In this document: piece by piece, positions 27,281 to 35,396 of the stretch
Layout: each line of letters begins with the position of its first letter
How positions within the stretch are numbered: the first letter of the stretch is position 1
Assembly (NCBI GenBank): GCA_949294845.1
Contig: CASFJH010000045.1
Coordinates: 1 to 49,215 of the forward strand
Origin: an uncultured Bacillota bacterium
GTDB taxonomy: Bacteria > Bacillota > Clostridia > Christensenellales > Pumilibacteraceae
DNA length: 49,215 bases
Reading direction: 5' to 3'
The notes under the pieces: generated by a model
The model's database searches: none
Told to the model about the DNA's origin: nothing
Seen by the model: only the letters and a program-made list of their open reading frames with translations
Program-made: the position numbers and the translations under genes

Positions 27281-27948
27281 TTACCTCTACAATTTTCTTT
27301 TGCCTCTTGCCGCGCCGCCGTTGTTCCGTCGTGAGACGCTACGTCCGCGGCGCTTTCGCGGGAAATGTCTTCCTTGATAACTCGGTTACCGCCGGATAAA
27401 CTTTCTTCGGGAACGCGGTTACCGCCGGCGGCACATCCGTCCGCAGTACGGTCATTAGTGTCTTTTGCCTTGTCGCGGAAAAGCAACAGCCGCTTTGAGA
27501 CGTAATTGTATATAAGCACCACGAAGGTCATGACGATCTTTACTATCCATTCGTTAATGCCCATAACGTCGTAGCCGAGATACATACCGCCCAGATGCAG
27601 CCCCAGACCTACCGCGCTGAGCGCCGTAAACACCGCGAAGCCGCCGACCGTTCTGGAATTGCCTTTATGATTGAACACGAACAGTACGGAAAAAACGTAG
27701 TTTATTATAAGTCCCGTAACAAATCCGGCGCCGGTACCCGTAACCGCGGCCGCCGCCGTCGGATTGCCGCCGCCGTACCAGACGTTATAAAATTTCGGAT
27801 AGAGCGAAGAGTCGAACAGATAAAGAACGACGCCCATCACGAACATATCGACTATTGTCGCTATGCCGCCGGCTATAAGAAAACGCACGACTTCGGCAGG
27901 GCCGGGATATTTTTCGGCAAGACTTCTGAGCTTCTCTATGAGTTTCAT
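27271..27948 (-). CDS. GtrA-family membrane protein
   Basis: GtrA-like proteins have four membrane helices and are thought to help flip undecaprenyl-phosphate sugars. Here the helices lie at about residues 20-45, 70-95, 105-125 and 130-150 (RFLIAGGIATIVDMFVMGVV at the first). The start was set at 27948, not the ATG two codons upstream at 27954, because TATAAT ends exactly 6 nt before 27948 and directly abuts 27954. A hydrophilic tail of about 60 residues after RLLLFRDK is unusual and contains two copies of a GNRV motif. Confidence 0.85.
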   Translation of the reverse strand: MKLIEKLRSLAEKYPGPAEVVRFLIAGGIATIVDMFVMGVVLYLFDSSLYPKFYNVWYGGGNPTAAAAVTGTGAGFVTGLIINYVFSVLFVFNHKGNSRTVGGFAVFTALSAVGLGLHLGGMYLGYDVMGINEWIVKIVMTFVVLIYNYVSKRLLLFRDKAKDTNDRTADGCAAGGNRVPEESLSGGNRVIKEDISRESAADVASHDGTTAARQEAKENCRGKCA

Positions 27949-27954
27949 ATGCAT

Positions 27955-27982
27955 ATTATAACATTAATTTATTAAAAGTCAA
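27955..27982 (-). promoter_or_regulatory. gtrA operon promoter, predicted leaderless
   Basis: On the minus strand TTGACT (27982-27977), 16 bp, TATAAT (27960-27955) with extended -10 TG. The next six bases are ATGCAT, then the ATG at 27948. No ribosome binding site is possible in this spacing. Confidence 0.75.
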
Positions 27983-28042
27983 TGGAAAAGCGCTCCGGTC
28001 GGCTTATTAAAAACAAATGTAAAAACTGCGCCGCCGTTTCTG

Positions 28043-28071
28043 TTGACAAAATTGCTTCTTCACGATATCAT
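28043..28071 (+). promoter_or_regulatory. Uronate operon promoter
   Basis: TTGACA (28043-28048), 17 bp, TATCAT (28066-28071). The start is expected near 28078. Confidence 0.75.
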
Positions 28072-28086
28072 AATTGTATGAATATG

Positions 28087-28100
28087 TGTAACCGCTTACA
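28087..28100 (+). promoter_or_regulatory. cre/LacI-type operator before uxaB
   Basis: TGTAACCGCTTACA matches the cre consensus TGWNANCGNTNWCA at every position. It lies about 10-23 nt downstream of the predicted start, a usual place for repression by roadblock or occlusion. CcpA with HPr-Ser-P, or a local LacI-family regulator, could bind it. Confidence 0.75.
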
Positions 28101-28116
28101 TATTTATAAAGCGGTT
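28090..28116 (+). promoter_or_regulatory. Hairpin in the uxaB leader
   Basis: AACCGCTT (28090-28097) pairs with AAGCGGTT (28109-28116) across an 11-nt loop. The left arm lies inside the operator. AAGGGG follows as the ribosome binding site. Confidence 0.55.
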
Positions 28117-28136
28117 GCGGCAAGGGGTAATCGGGT

Positions 28137-29525
28137 ATGAGGATAGACGAAGTTTACGCAAAACCGGTTCGTCCGGAAAAGGTATTGTGTTTCGGGGAAG
28201 GGAACTTTCTCAGGGCGTTTGCCGCGGCGGTAGTTCAGAAGCTTGACGATAACGCCGGATTTGACGGCGGTATCGTTATGCTGCAGGGAGTGGAGAGAGG
28301 AAACGCCGCTCTCATCAACTCTCAGAACGGGATGTACACGGTGGTCGAACGGGGCAGCGATGACGGCCGCGCCACGGAAAATTTCATGCGCGTCGACTGC
28401 GTAAGCAGATGCATCGATCCGTACTCCGATTACGAGGCGTATATGAGCGTAGCGGACAGCGCCGATCTGCGGTTTATAGTTTCCAATACGACCGAGTTCG
28501 GCATTTGTTACGACGACGGAGAAAAAGTGGGGGGAACGCACCGTAACTTTCCCGCCAAGCTGACCGATTTTCTTTACAGACGTTACAGGCATTTCAAAGG
28601 TGCATTGGACAAAGGACCAGTTATACTGCCGTGCGAGCTTATAGAGCATAACGGCCGGACGCTTAAGACTTATGTGACGCGTTACGCCGCGGCGTGGAGG
28701 CTGGAGAGCGGCTTTACCGAGTGGCTGGAAAAGGCGGTCGTGTTCGCCGACACGCTGGTCGACCGCATAGTATCGGGTTATCCTGCCGACGCAGGCGAAA
28801 TCTGCGGCAAGCTGGGATACGAGGATCGGCTGCTCGACGTATGCGAGCCGTTCTTTCTTTGGGTTATAGAGTCGGACGACGAACGGGTAAAAAATATTCC
28901 TTTTGCGTCTTGCGGGCTTGACGTGGTGATAACCGACAATCTGGAGCCTTACAGGACGCGCAAAGTGCGCATACTTAACGGCGCGCATACTATGAGCGTT
29001 GCGGCCGCGCTTATGTGCGGACTGGATACGGTGGAGCACATGATAAAGGATGAGACTTTCAACGCTTATGTCAGAAAGGGACTCGGCGAAGTCATTCCCA
29101 CGTTCGAAGGTGAGGACTTGTACGAGTACGCCGACAGCGTCACGGAGCGTTTCCGCAATCCTTATCTTAATCACCGGCTGGCGTCCATCGCGCTCAATTC
29201 CATATCAAAGTTCAGGGCGCGCGTGCTTCCCAGTATTGTCGGTTATGCGGAAAGATTCGGAGAGGCACCCGACGTGCTGTCGTTTTCGCTTGCCGCGCTG
29301 TACTTTTTTTACCTTAAAGGCGGCGAAAACGTGCGCGACGAGAAGAAATTTACCGACGAGACGGCTTCATGCCGCGATATATCGGATTTCTTAAGCCGCG
29401 CCACTTTATGGGGGAGCGATCTTACGCAGGTAAAGGGGCTTAAGGAAAAAGCCGAAAAGAGCTACGGCGATATAGCGACTTTCGGAATGCGCGCCGCAGT
29501 CGGTAAAGTGACTTATGGAAAATAA
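28137..29525 (+). CDS. uxaB: Tagaturonate reductase (altronate oxidoreductase)
   Basis: UxaB reduces D-tagaturonate to D-altronate with NADH in galacturonate breakdown. The 462-aa product is a polyol-specific long-chain dehydrogenase. Family landmarks are CFGEGNFLRAF (nucleotide-binding loop), VSNTTEFGI, KGPVILPCELI, DRIVSGYP and the catalytic-region ILNGAHT, all close to the UxaB rather than the UxuB pattern. AAGGGG precedes the ATG by 9 nt. It overlaps uxaA by 11 nt and is the first gene of the uronate operon, behind a cre-like operator. Confidence 0.92.
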   Translation: MRIDEVYAKPVRPEKVLCFGEGNFLRAFAAAVVQKLDDNAGFDGGIVMLQGVERGNAALINSQNGMYTVVERGSDDGRATENFMRVDCVSRCIDPYSDYEAYMSVADSADLRFIVSNTTEFGICYDDGEKVGGTHRNFPAKLTDFLYRRYRHFKGALDKGPVILPCELIEHNGRTLKTYVTRYAAAWRLESGFTEWLEKAVVFADTLVDRIVSGYPADAGEICGKLGYEDRLLDVCEPFFLWVIESDDERVKNIPFASCGLDVVITDNLEPYRTRKVRILNGAHTMSVAAALMCGLDTVEHMIKDETFNAYVRKGLGEVIPTFEGEDLYEYADSVTERFRNPYLNHRLASIALNSISKFRARVLPSIVGYAERFGEAPDVLSFSLAALYFFYLKGGENVRDEKKFTDETASCRDISDFLSRATLWGSDLTQVKGLKEKAEKSYGDIATFGMRAAVGKVTYGK

Positions 29526-30933
29526 GCGTTTATACAAAGCGGACGTATCGGACAACGTGGCTGTGGGTCTGGATAGCGGAATGAAGTACGCCGCTCAGGC
29601 TATCCGCTGCGGCGAGGATATAATAAAATACGGTGCGGCGATAGGCAGGGCGTCACGCGATATAGTCGAGGGTGAAGCCGTGCATGTCGGCAACGTGCGG
29701 TCTTTGCTGGAGGGCGTCGGCGGTTACGCGCCGTTCAGACCCTTCGGCGGCGAAACGCGAACGGTAGCGGATGAAACGCAAGCTGCGGCGACTTTCGGCG
29801 GCTACCGTCGGACCAACGGCAAAACGGGCATAAGGAACGATATATACGTTATTCCGACCGTCGGCTGTGTCAACGGCATATGCGAGCGGATAGCGGCCGA
29901 AAGCGGCGCTTTACCGCTTACTCATCCTTACGGCTGCTCGCAGCTTGGCGACGATCACGAGCGCACGGTGGACGTGCTTTGCGGACTGGCGTCCAACCCT
30001 AATGCCGGCGGCGTGCTGATAGTGTCGCTCGGGTGCGAGAACAATACTCAGGATAGCTTTAAGGAGGCGCTTGAAGCGGGTGGGTGCGATATGAGCCGCG
30101 TGCGTTTTATGACGGCGCAGCGCGAGACCGACGAAATAGCCTGCGGATTGCGGCTTACCGAAGAGCTTAAAGAGATCGCTTCCGGCGACAGGCGCACGCA
30201 GCGTCCGGCGTCGGAGCTGGTTATAGGACTCAAATGCGGCGGTAGCGACGGACTGTCGGGCATAACGGCCAATCCTCTGGTGGGAAAAATAACCGACAAG
30301 GTCGTGTCTTACGGCGCGACGGCCGTTATGACCGAGATACCCGAAATGTTCGGAGCTGAAGACATTCTGCTGTCGAGGTGCGCCGACCGCGGCACATACG
30401 ACAGTCTTGTAAACGCCATTGACGGATTTAAGAACTATTATATTTCGCACGGCGAGCGGATAGACGAGAACCCGTCGCCCGGGAATAAGGCGGGCGGAAT
30501 AACCACTCTCGCCGAAAAATCGATGGGCTGCGTGCAGAAGGGCGGCACGTCGGCGGTAACCGACGTGATCGCATACGGCGGCCGCGTCATGAAAAAGGGA
30601 CTTAACGTATTGATCGGGCCGGGCAACGACATAGTGGCTTGCACGGCGCTTGCCGCCGCCGGCGTGCAGGTGATACTGTTTACAACCGGTCGCGGAACGC
30701 CGCTCGGATGCTCCGTTCCGGTCGTTAAGATATCGACCAATACGGCGCTTGCGCAGAGAAAACCTCGTTGGATAGATTTTGACGCAGGTAGGCTTTTAAG
30801 CGGAGCGGACAGACAGACTGTTGCCGACGAGCTTTTCGGGCTGGTTATGCGCGTTGCCGGAGGCGAAGCGACGCGCTCCGAAAGCAACGGTTTCCGCGAG
30901 ATAGCGGTATGGAAAAACGGAGTCACTTTATAG
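29515..30933 (+). CDS. uxaA: Altronate dehydratase
   Basis: UxaA dehydrates D-altronate to 2-keto-3-deoxygluconate. The 472-aa product has the small N-terminal SAF domain (about residues 1-70) and the large catalytic domain with Fe/S-type Cys motifs (PTVGCVNGI, HPYGCSQLGDDH, LGCENN, LKCGGSDGLSGITANP). Against the E. coli enzyme as I recall it, the SAF domain lacks about 22 residues between DNVAVGL and IIKYGAAIG; the catalytic part is full length and ends in the usual FREIAVWKNGVTL. Translation is coupled to uxaB. Confidence 0.92.
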   Translation: MENKRLYKADVSDNVAVGLDSGMKYAAQAIRCGEDIIKYGAAIGRASRDIVEGEAVHVGNVRSLLEGVGGYAPFRPFGGETRTVADETQAAATFGGYRRTNGKTGIRNDIYVIPTVGCVNGICERIAAESGALPLTHPYGCSQLGDDHERTVDVLCGLASNPNAGGVLIVSLGCENNTQDSFKEALEAGGCDMSRVRFMTAQRETDEIACGLRLTEELKEIASGDRRTQRPASELVIGLKCGGSDGLSGITANPLVGKITDKVVSYGATAVMTEIPEMFGAEDILLSRCADRGTYDSLVNAIDGFKNYYISHGERIDENPSPGNKAGGITTLAEKSMGCVQKGGTSAVTDVIAYGGRVMKKGLNVLIGPGNDIVACTALAAAGVQVILFTTGRGTPLGCSVPVVKISTNTALAQRKPRWIDFDAGRLLSGADRQTVADELFGLVMRVAGGEATRSESNGFREIAVWKNGVTL

Positions 30934-30943
30934 GAGACGGAAA

Positions 30944-32433
30944 ATGCGACTTTTTGACGAGCATACGGTGCGCGAATGTAAGAGCCTTGACGGAACGTGG
31001 AAATTCCGCGTCGACGAAAAAGACGAGGGAATATCCTGCGAATGGGAAAAAGGACTGCCGGACGGCGCCGGAACGGTCGTTCCTTCGGTATGGAACAGCG
31101 ATAAAGGTTTGCTTAATTACGAGGGCGCCGCGTGGTACGAGAAGAGCTTTTACAGTTCGGGCGGAACGCTCAGGTTCGTTTTCGGCGCAGTAATGACGGC
31201 TGCGCGGATCTGGCTGGACGGGGAGCTGCTCGGAGAGCATTACGGCGGATTCTGCGAGTTTTCATTCGTCAGGCGCGGAGTTAAAAGCGGCGTTCATACG
31301 CTGACGGTGCGCGCCGACAACCGTTTCGACGAGGATTCGATACCGCAGAAATACGTCGACTGGTGGCACTACGGCGGAATAATCCGCAGCGTAACGGTCG
31401 AGCGCCTTGAAGGGATATGCGTATTGTATGCAAAGACTGAGTAACGGTGACTCTTTCCACGACCACCGACGACCTGGCCGACCGTATCGGATTCAGGAAA
31501 ACGGAGGTCAGACCGGACGGAATATACATAAACGGCCGCCGCCGCGAAATACGCGGAGTTAACCGTCACGAGGAGCATCCCGAGTGGGGCTTTGCGTTTC
31601 CTGCCGGACTGATGCGCAGGGATCTGGATATAATTGCCGACATGGGCTGCAACGCCATACGCGGCTCGCATTATCCCAATTCGCGTATGTTTGTCGATTT
31701 ATGCGACGAGCGCGGTCTGCTTTTCTGGAGCGAGATACCGATATGGGGGTGCGGCTTCGAGCCGGAAACCCTCGGCCGCGAAAAGGTGTTGAACAGGGGA
31801 TTGCAAATGCACCGCGAAGCGGTAAGGCACTATTACAATCATCCGTCGGTCATTATCTGGGGTATGCACAACGAAATTTATTCGGACAGCGAGCAAGGCT
31901 ACGCCATGTCCGAGCTTTACTACGGCTTTCTCAAAGAGAACGGCGGAGACCGCATAGTAACATACGCTTCGAGATTGCCGATGACCGACATCTGCTTTAA
32001 GTTTTGCGACGTGATATGCCTTAATATATATAAAGGCTGGTACGAGGGCGAGCCCGAATCGTGGGAAGGGTTTCTCGAGGAGTTCAGACGGCACAGGCAC
32101 GAACTGGGTTTTGACGGAAAGCCCGTCATAATGGCGGAGTTCGGCGCGGCCGCCGTTTACGGGTATTCGACTTTCGACAACGTGAGATGGACGGAGGAGT
32201 ATCAGGCGCGGCTGTTGTCGCATTGTCTGGAGCTGTTCCGTTCGGACCCCATGATATGCGGCGCGTATATATGGCAGTTTGCGGACATACGCTCGCAGAA
32301 TCAGCTTAACAGAGCCAGAGGCTTCAACAATAAGGGCGTAGTTAACGAATACCGTAAGCCTAAGCTTGCGTACTATGCCGTAAAGGAAAAATATACGCGT
32401 TTTGCTTTGCAGGACGCCGAGGAGCGCGAATGA
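30944..32433 (+). pseudogene. GH2 beta-glucuronidase-type gene, broken by deletion and frameshift
   Basis: The first frame (30944-31444, 166 aa, AGGAGA before the ATG) is a normal GH2 sugar-binding jelly-roll domain ending WWHYGGIIRSVTVERLEG. It stops at TAA 31442. A second frame, shifted by one, is open from 31441 (possible GTG 31447) to 32433. It holds the catalytic barrel: GMHNEI (acid/base), IMAEFGA (nucleophile) and GFNNKG, matching the NxK carboxylate-recognition motif of beta-glucuronidases. About 60 residues of the central Ig-like domain are missing between the parts. The 8-bp GTAACGGT occurs on both sides (31391 and 31441). An assembly error or a functional split enzyme are alternatives. 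Confidence 0.75.
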
Positions 32434-33596
32434 AAGGCTTTGTCAGCGACGTATATTCGCAGAACGATCTGAGAATACTTACGCCGGACGACGGCGGCAA
32501 CTATTTTTTCGGCTATTACGATATGCCGGCTACAGACTCAAAAGGCAGACATCTGGCTCACCGCACGGCGTTTGCCGACCGGCTGCCCGACATAAGCGAT
32601 ATCGCCGAGATAGGCTATCTTGAGGACGGACGTTTTTATAAGATAGCCGAGACCTCCGCATGGAATTTTCAGCAGGGCGCAATGCTGCGGTATCATCCGA
32701 CGGCCGCCGATACCGTTTGCTACAATGCGGTTAAAGACGGCAATTACGTTACCGTAACTAATAATTATGTCACCGGAGAAAAGCGCTTTACCGACAGAGC
32801 CGTCGCAAGCGTCTCGCCCGACGGCGCGAAAGGACTTGCCGTCAATTTCGGCAGAATATTCGCTTTCCGACCGGGTTACGGCTATGCCGGCTGCGCGGAC
32901 CGATACGCCGAAGAAGCGGCTCCCCGGCGCGACGGAGTGTTTCTCACGGACATGAAAAGCGGCTCGTCCGAATTGCTGCTGTCGTATGCTGATATGCTGG
33001 AAGAAAGCGGATTCGGCGCCGGCGACAAAATACTCGTCAATCATATAACGTTCGCTCCGGACAGCTTTAAATACGTCATGCCGGTAAGACAGTTTCCCAA
33101 GCCGGGCGAAAGTGACTGGCGCACGTCGATGATGATAGGCGACGTCAACGGCAACTGCAAAACGCTCATCCGCCGCGGATTCTGCTCGCATTATCAGTGG
33201 GTTGACGAAAACGCTGTTATGGCATACTGCTCGCCCGACGGGGAAAAAGCTGATCTTTACCGGATAGATACCGACGGCAACAGCAGAATGTTCGATATGG
33301 CGTATTTTAGCGGCGAGGGCAACAGGGACATCCATTGCAGCCTTTCGCCCGACGGAAGCTGCATAATAGGAGACGGCTATCCGCTCGACGGCGGAAAATA
33401 CAGATATCTTATGTTCAGATCCGTCGACGGAAGCAAAGAACAATGCCTTTTCAAAGTGCTTACCGACTCGGACTGTCCGTGGGACGCAAGATGCGATCTC
33501 CATGCCCGATTCGCTTTCGGCGGCAGATACATAAGCTTCGATACCACGCATAACGGTATGCGCCAGATAGCCGCCGTTCCGGCGCCGCAATTGTGA
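32430..33596 (+). CDS. Beta-propeller protein, possible uronate oligosaccharide enzyme
   Basis: A 388-aa protein without signal peptide, starting in an ATGA overlap with the GH2 gene. It reads as a TolB/WD-like propeller: repeated SPDG-type turns (ASVSPDGAKGLA, HCSLSPDGSCIIGDGYP) and a conserved C-terminal block CDLHARFAFGGRYISFDTTH. The N-terminal FFGYYDMPATDSKGRHLAHR is distinctive. The His residues in the last blades would allow a metal site like that of PL22 oligogalacturonate lyases, but I cannot show membership. Position in a uronate operon supports a role on uronic-acid oligosaccharides. Confidence 0.65.
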   Translation: MKGFVSDVYSQNDLRILTPDDGGNYFFGYYDMPATDSKGRHLAHRTAFADRLPDISDIAEIGYLEDGRFYKIAETSAWNFQQGAMLRYHPTAADTVCYNAVKDGNYVTVTNNYVTGEKRFTDRAVASVSPDGAKGLAVNFGRIFAFRPGYGYAGCADRYAEEAAPRRDGVFLTDMKSGSSELLLSYADMLEESGFGAGDKILVNHITFAPDSFKYVMPVRQFPKPGESDWRTSMMIGDVNGNCKTLIRRGFCSHYQWVDENAVMAYCSPDGEKADLYRIDTDGNSRMFDMAYFSGEGNRDIHCSLSPDGSCIIGDGYPLDGGKYRYLMFRSVDGSKEQCLFKVLTDSDCPWDARCDLHARFAFGGRYISFDTTHNGMRQIAAVPAPQL

Positions 33597-33960
33597 CCGA
33601 CAGTCTGCCGGCGCACGGAAATTGTACCGTCCGGCGTAAAAGCTTCTTCGGCTGAAGACGGCTTTGACAGCTTTGTGGTCGGCAGGAGCGCAATTACTGC
33701 ACCGACCGCCGCCTGCCGTTTTCCGTCCCGCACTCTGTAACCGCGCCGAAAAAATCTCCGCCGGCATATATGATATGTATTTATATGATATGCGCCTGTA
33801 AAAGTTTGTTCGGACTTCTGCGTTCGCTTCGGCAATCAGACGGCGTTTAATTTATATTAATAGATTTTAATGGCTTTTTTCTGACGTCGCACAAAAAGAG
33901 TTTTCGGTCCGAGCAACGTAGAGAACGGTTGCGCGGGCGCTTTTTTAGTTTTCGCGCCGC
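33597..33960. other. Non-coding spacer after the uronate operon
   Basis: No supported gene. An 11-bp direct repeat TATATGATATG occurs at 33767-33777 and 33782-33792 (15-bp period). A short GC-rich stretch followed by TTTTTT near 33936-33947 could be a weak terminator. Confidence 0.4.
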
Positions 33961-34090
33961 AACAATCACGCAGAGCTGCAGCGCGGGCAGAAGCGCAGAG
34001 AAACAATCACGCAGAGCTGCAACGCGGGCAGAAGCGCAGAGAAACAATCACGCAGAGCGGCAGACGCGGGCAGAAGCGCAAAGAAACAAT
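33961..34090. repeat. 41-bp tandem repeat, about 3 copies
   Basis: Units start at 33961, 34002 and 34043, with a fourth beginning at 34084 that turns into the 16-bp array. Each begins AACAATCACGCAGAGC and then contains CGCGGGCAGAAGCGCA. Copies differ at few positions. Confidence 0.9.
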
Positions 34091-34282
34091 CACGCAGAGC
34101 GGCAACCGCGCAGAGCAGCAACCGTGCAGAGCAGCAACCGCGCAGAGCGGCAACCGCGCAGAGCAGCAAACGTGCAAAGCAGCAACCGCGCAGAGCGGCA
34201 ACCGTGCAAAGCAGCAACCGCGCAGAGCGGCAACCTTGCAAAGCAGCAACCGCGCAGAGCGGCAACCGTGCAGAGCGGCAAC
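34091..34282. repeat. 16-bp tandem repeat, 12 copies
   Basis: Twelve contiguous units of CGCGCAGAGCGGCAAC or its variants (CGTGCAAAGCAGCAAC and others). Later units tend to alternate between the GCGG and GCAG forms. Several junctions read GCGG-CAA-CCGC, a 4-bp mini-hairpin. The core CGCAGAGCGGCA also occurs inside the neighbouring 41-bp unit, so the 16-mers probably arose from it. The period is not a multiple of three. Confidence 0.92.
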
Positions 34283-34480
34283 CGCGCCTCGAAAACCGTA
34301 CCGCCGGGCCTTAAAACGCCGTGCCGTAAAAACCGCCGTAAAGAGCGCAGCCGCGGCGCGAGCCGTTTAAAGTTTGCAAATGCCCGCCGCGGCGCCATGC
34401 CGTAATAACTGCCACCGGCGCGAGGAAATAACTTCGGTGTTCCACAATATCAAAAAAAATTTCTCAATATATCGTATGTT

Positions 34481-34535
34481 TTGACATATAATTATGAAGT
34501 TATAGGTAGAAAAAGCAAATTCAATCGTTTATAAT
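34481..34535 (+). promoter_or_regulatory. AT-rich promoter region of the araC-led operon
   Basis: TTGACA at 34481-34486 runs directly into TATAAT (34487-34492), and another TATAAT lies at 34530-34535. Neither pairs with a well-placed partner hexamer, so the start site is unclear and activation by a regulator is plausible. AAGGAAA at 34546-34552 is 16 nt from the ATG, longer than usual. Confidence 0.4.
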
Positions 34536-34568
34536 TTTAGCATATAAGGAAAACTTACGGTTAAAAAT

Positions 34569-35396
34569 ATGTTAAGACAGGGATATTTGGAAGAGAGCAA
34601 CTGCAAGGGCGATATTTTTACATTGCTTCGCGTATACGATAAAGTGAGGTGCATTTCCGACCGACACTATCACGAAGCGGTGGAAATAGGTATAATGCTC
34701 AAAGGCAGGAACGGATTCATAGTCAACGGTGAGGTTAAATATCTCAGCGCGGGCCAGATTTCTTATATAAGCGGATGGGATATACATAATTTCGATATCT
34801 ACGAAGGCGCAGAGTCTATAACATTAATGATAGGCAAACAGTATCTTCGGGACTTTTATTCTTTTTACGGAGTGGGGACGAGAATACCGTATTTTGACCG
34901 TGTGCTTGACGATCTTGACGCAAATAAAAAGATACTCGACATCGTGCTGATGATAGAGAACGAGCTGCCCAATCTCACGCCGCTCAAAACCAAAGGCTAC
35001 ATCGATCTGCTTTTCGGCGAAATGGCGCGGCATTATACCGTGCTGAACAAGCAGGATAACGAGGCTAACATCGACGTTCTTGGCGCGATGCTGGAGTATA
35101 TAAATAAAAACTACAAATCGGACATAACGTTCGCCGGCGTTGCCGAATATGTGGGGCTTACGACAAATTACTGTTCAATGCTGTTTCATAATTTCATAAA
35201 GCAGGACTTCCGCAATTATGTAAACGATCTGAGAATAGAAGAAGGAAGGAAAATGATGGAGAAAAACCCGACAATGCGCATACTTGACGTAGCGCTTGAC
35301 TGCGGATTCCGCAGTCTCAACTCGTTCTACCGCGCATACAAGCGCGTTTACGGACAGATACCCAGAGCGGGCAGAGGAGCGGAAAATGATGACTGA
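34569..35396 (+). CDS. AraC-family transcriptional regulator
   Basis: A 275-aa regulator with an N-terminal cupin ligand-binding domain (HYHEAVEIGIMLKGRNGFIV, then the YLSAGQISYISGWDIHNF strand pair) and two C-terminal helix-turn-helix motifs (ITFAGVAEYVGLTTNYCSML and ILDVALDCGFRSLNSFYRAYK), ending GQIPRAGR. It heads the transport and glycosidase block and probably activates it in response to a sugar. Its 3' end overlaps the first permease by 11 nt, so the regulator is produced with its targets. Confidence 0.92.
   Translation: MLRQGYLEESNCKGDIFTLLRVYDKVRCISDRHYHEAVEIGIMLKGRNGFIVNGEVKYLSAGQISYISGWDIHNFDIYEGAESITLMIGKQYLRDFYSFYGVGTRIPYFDRVLDDLDANKKILDIVLMIENELPNLTPLKTKGYIDLLFGEMARHYTVLNKQDNEANIDVLGAMLEYINKNYKSDITFAGVAEYVGLTTNYCSMLFHNFIKQDFRNYVNDLRIEEGRKMMEKNPTMRILDVALDCGFRSLNSFYRAYKRVYGQIPRAGRGAENDD

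Noticed and set aside
31447..32433. The second GH2 frame as an independent complete enzyme
   Set aside because: It lacks the sugar-binding domain and a ribosome binding site, and its start falls in the middle of a normal GH2 protein.
33929..34405. A 158-codon frame through the minisatellites, with several long frames on the other strand
   Set aside because: The repeat periods (41 and 16 bp) are not multiples of three, all frames stay open because the unit lacks stops, and there is no ribosome binding site. The low-complexity peptides are by-products of the repeats.
35296..35385. N-terminal extension of the first ABC permease
   Set aside because: The extra 30 residues lie in the araC reading region in another frame and look random; ATG 35386 follows GAGGAG.
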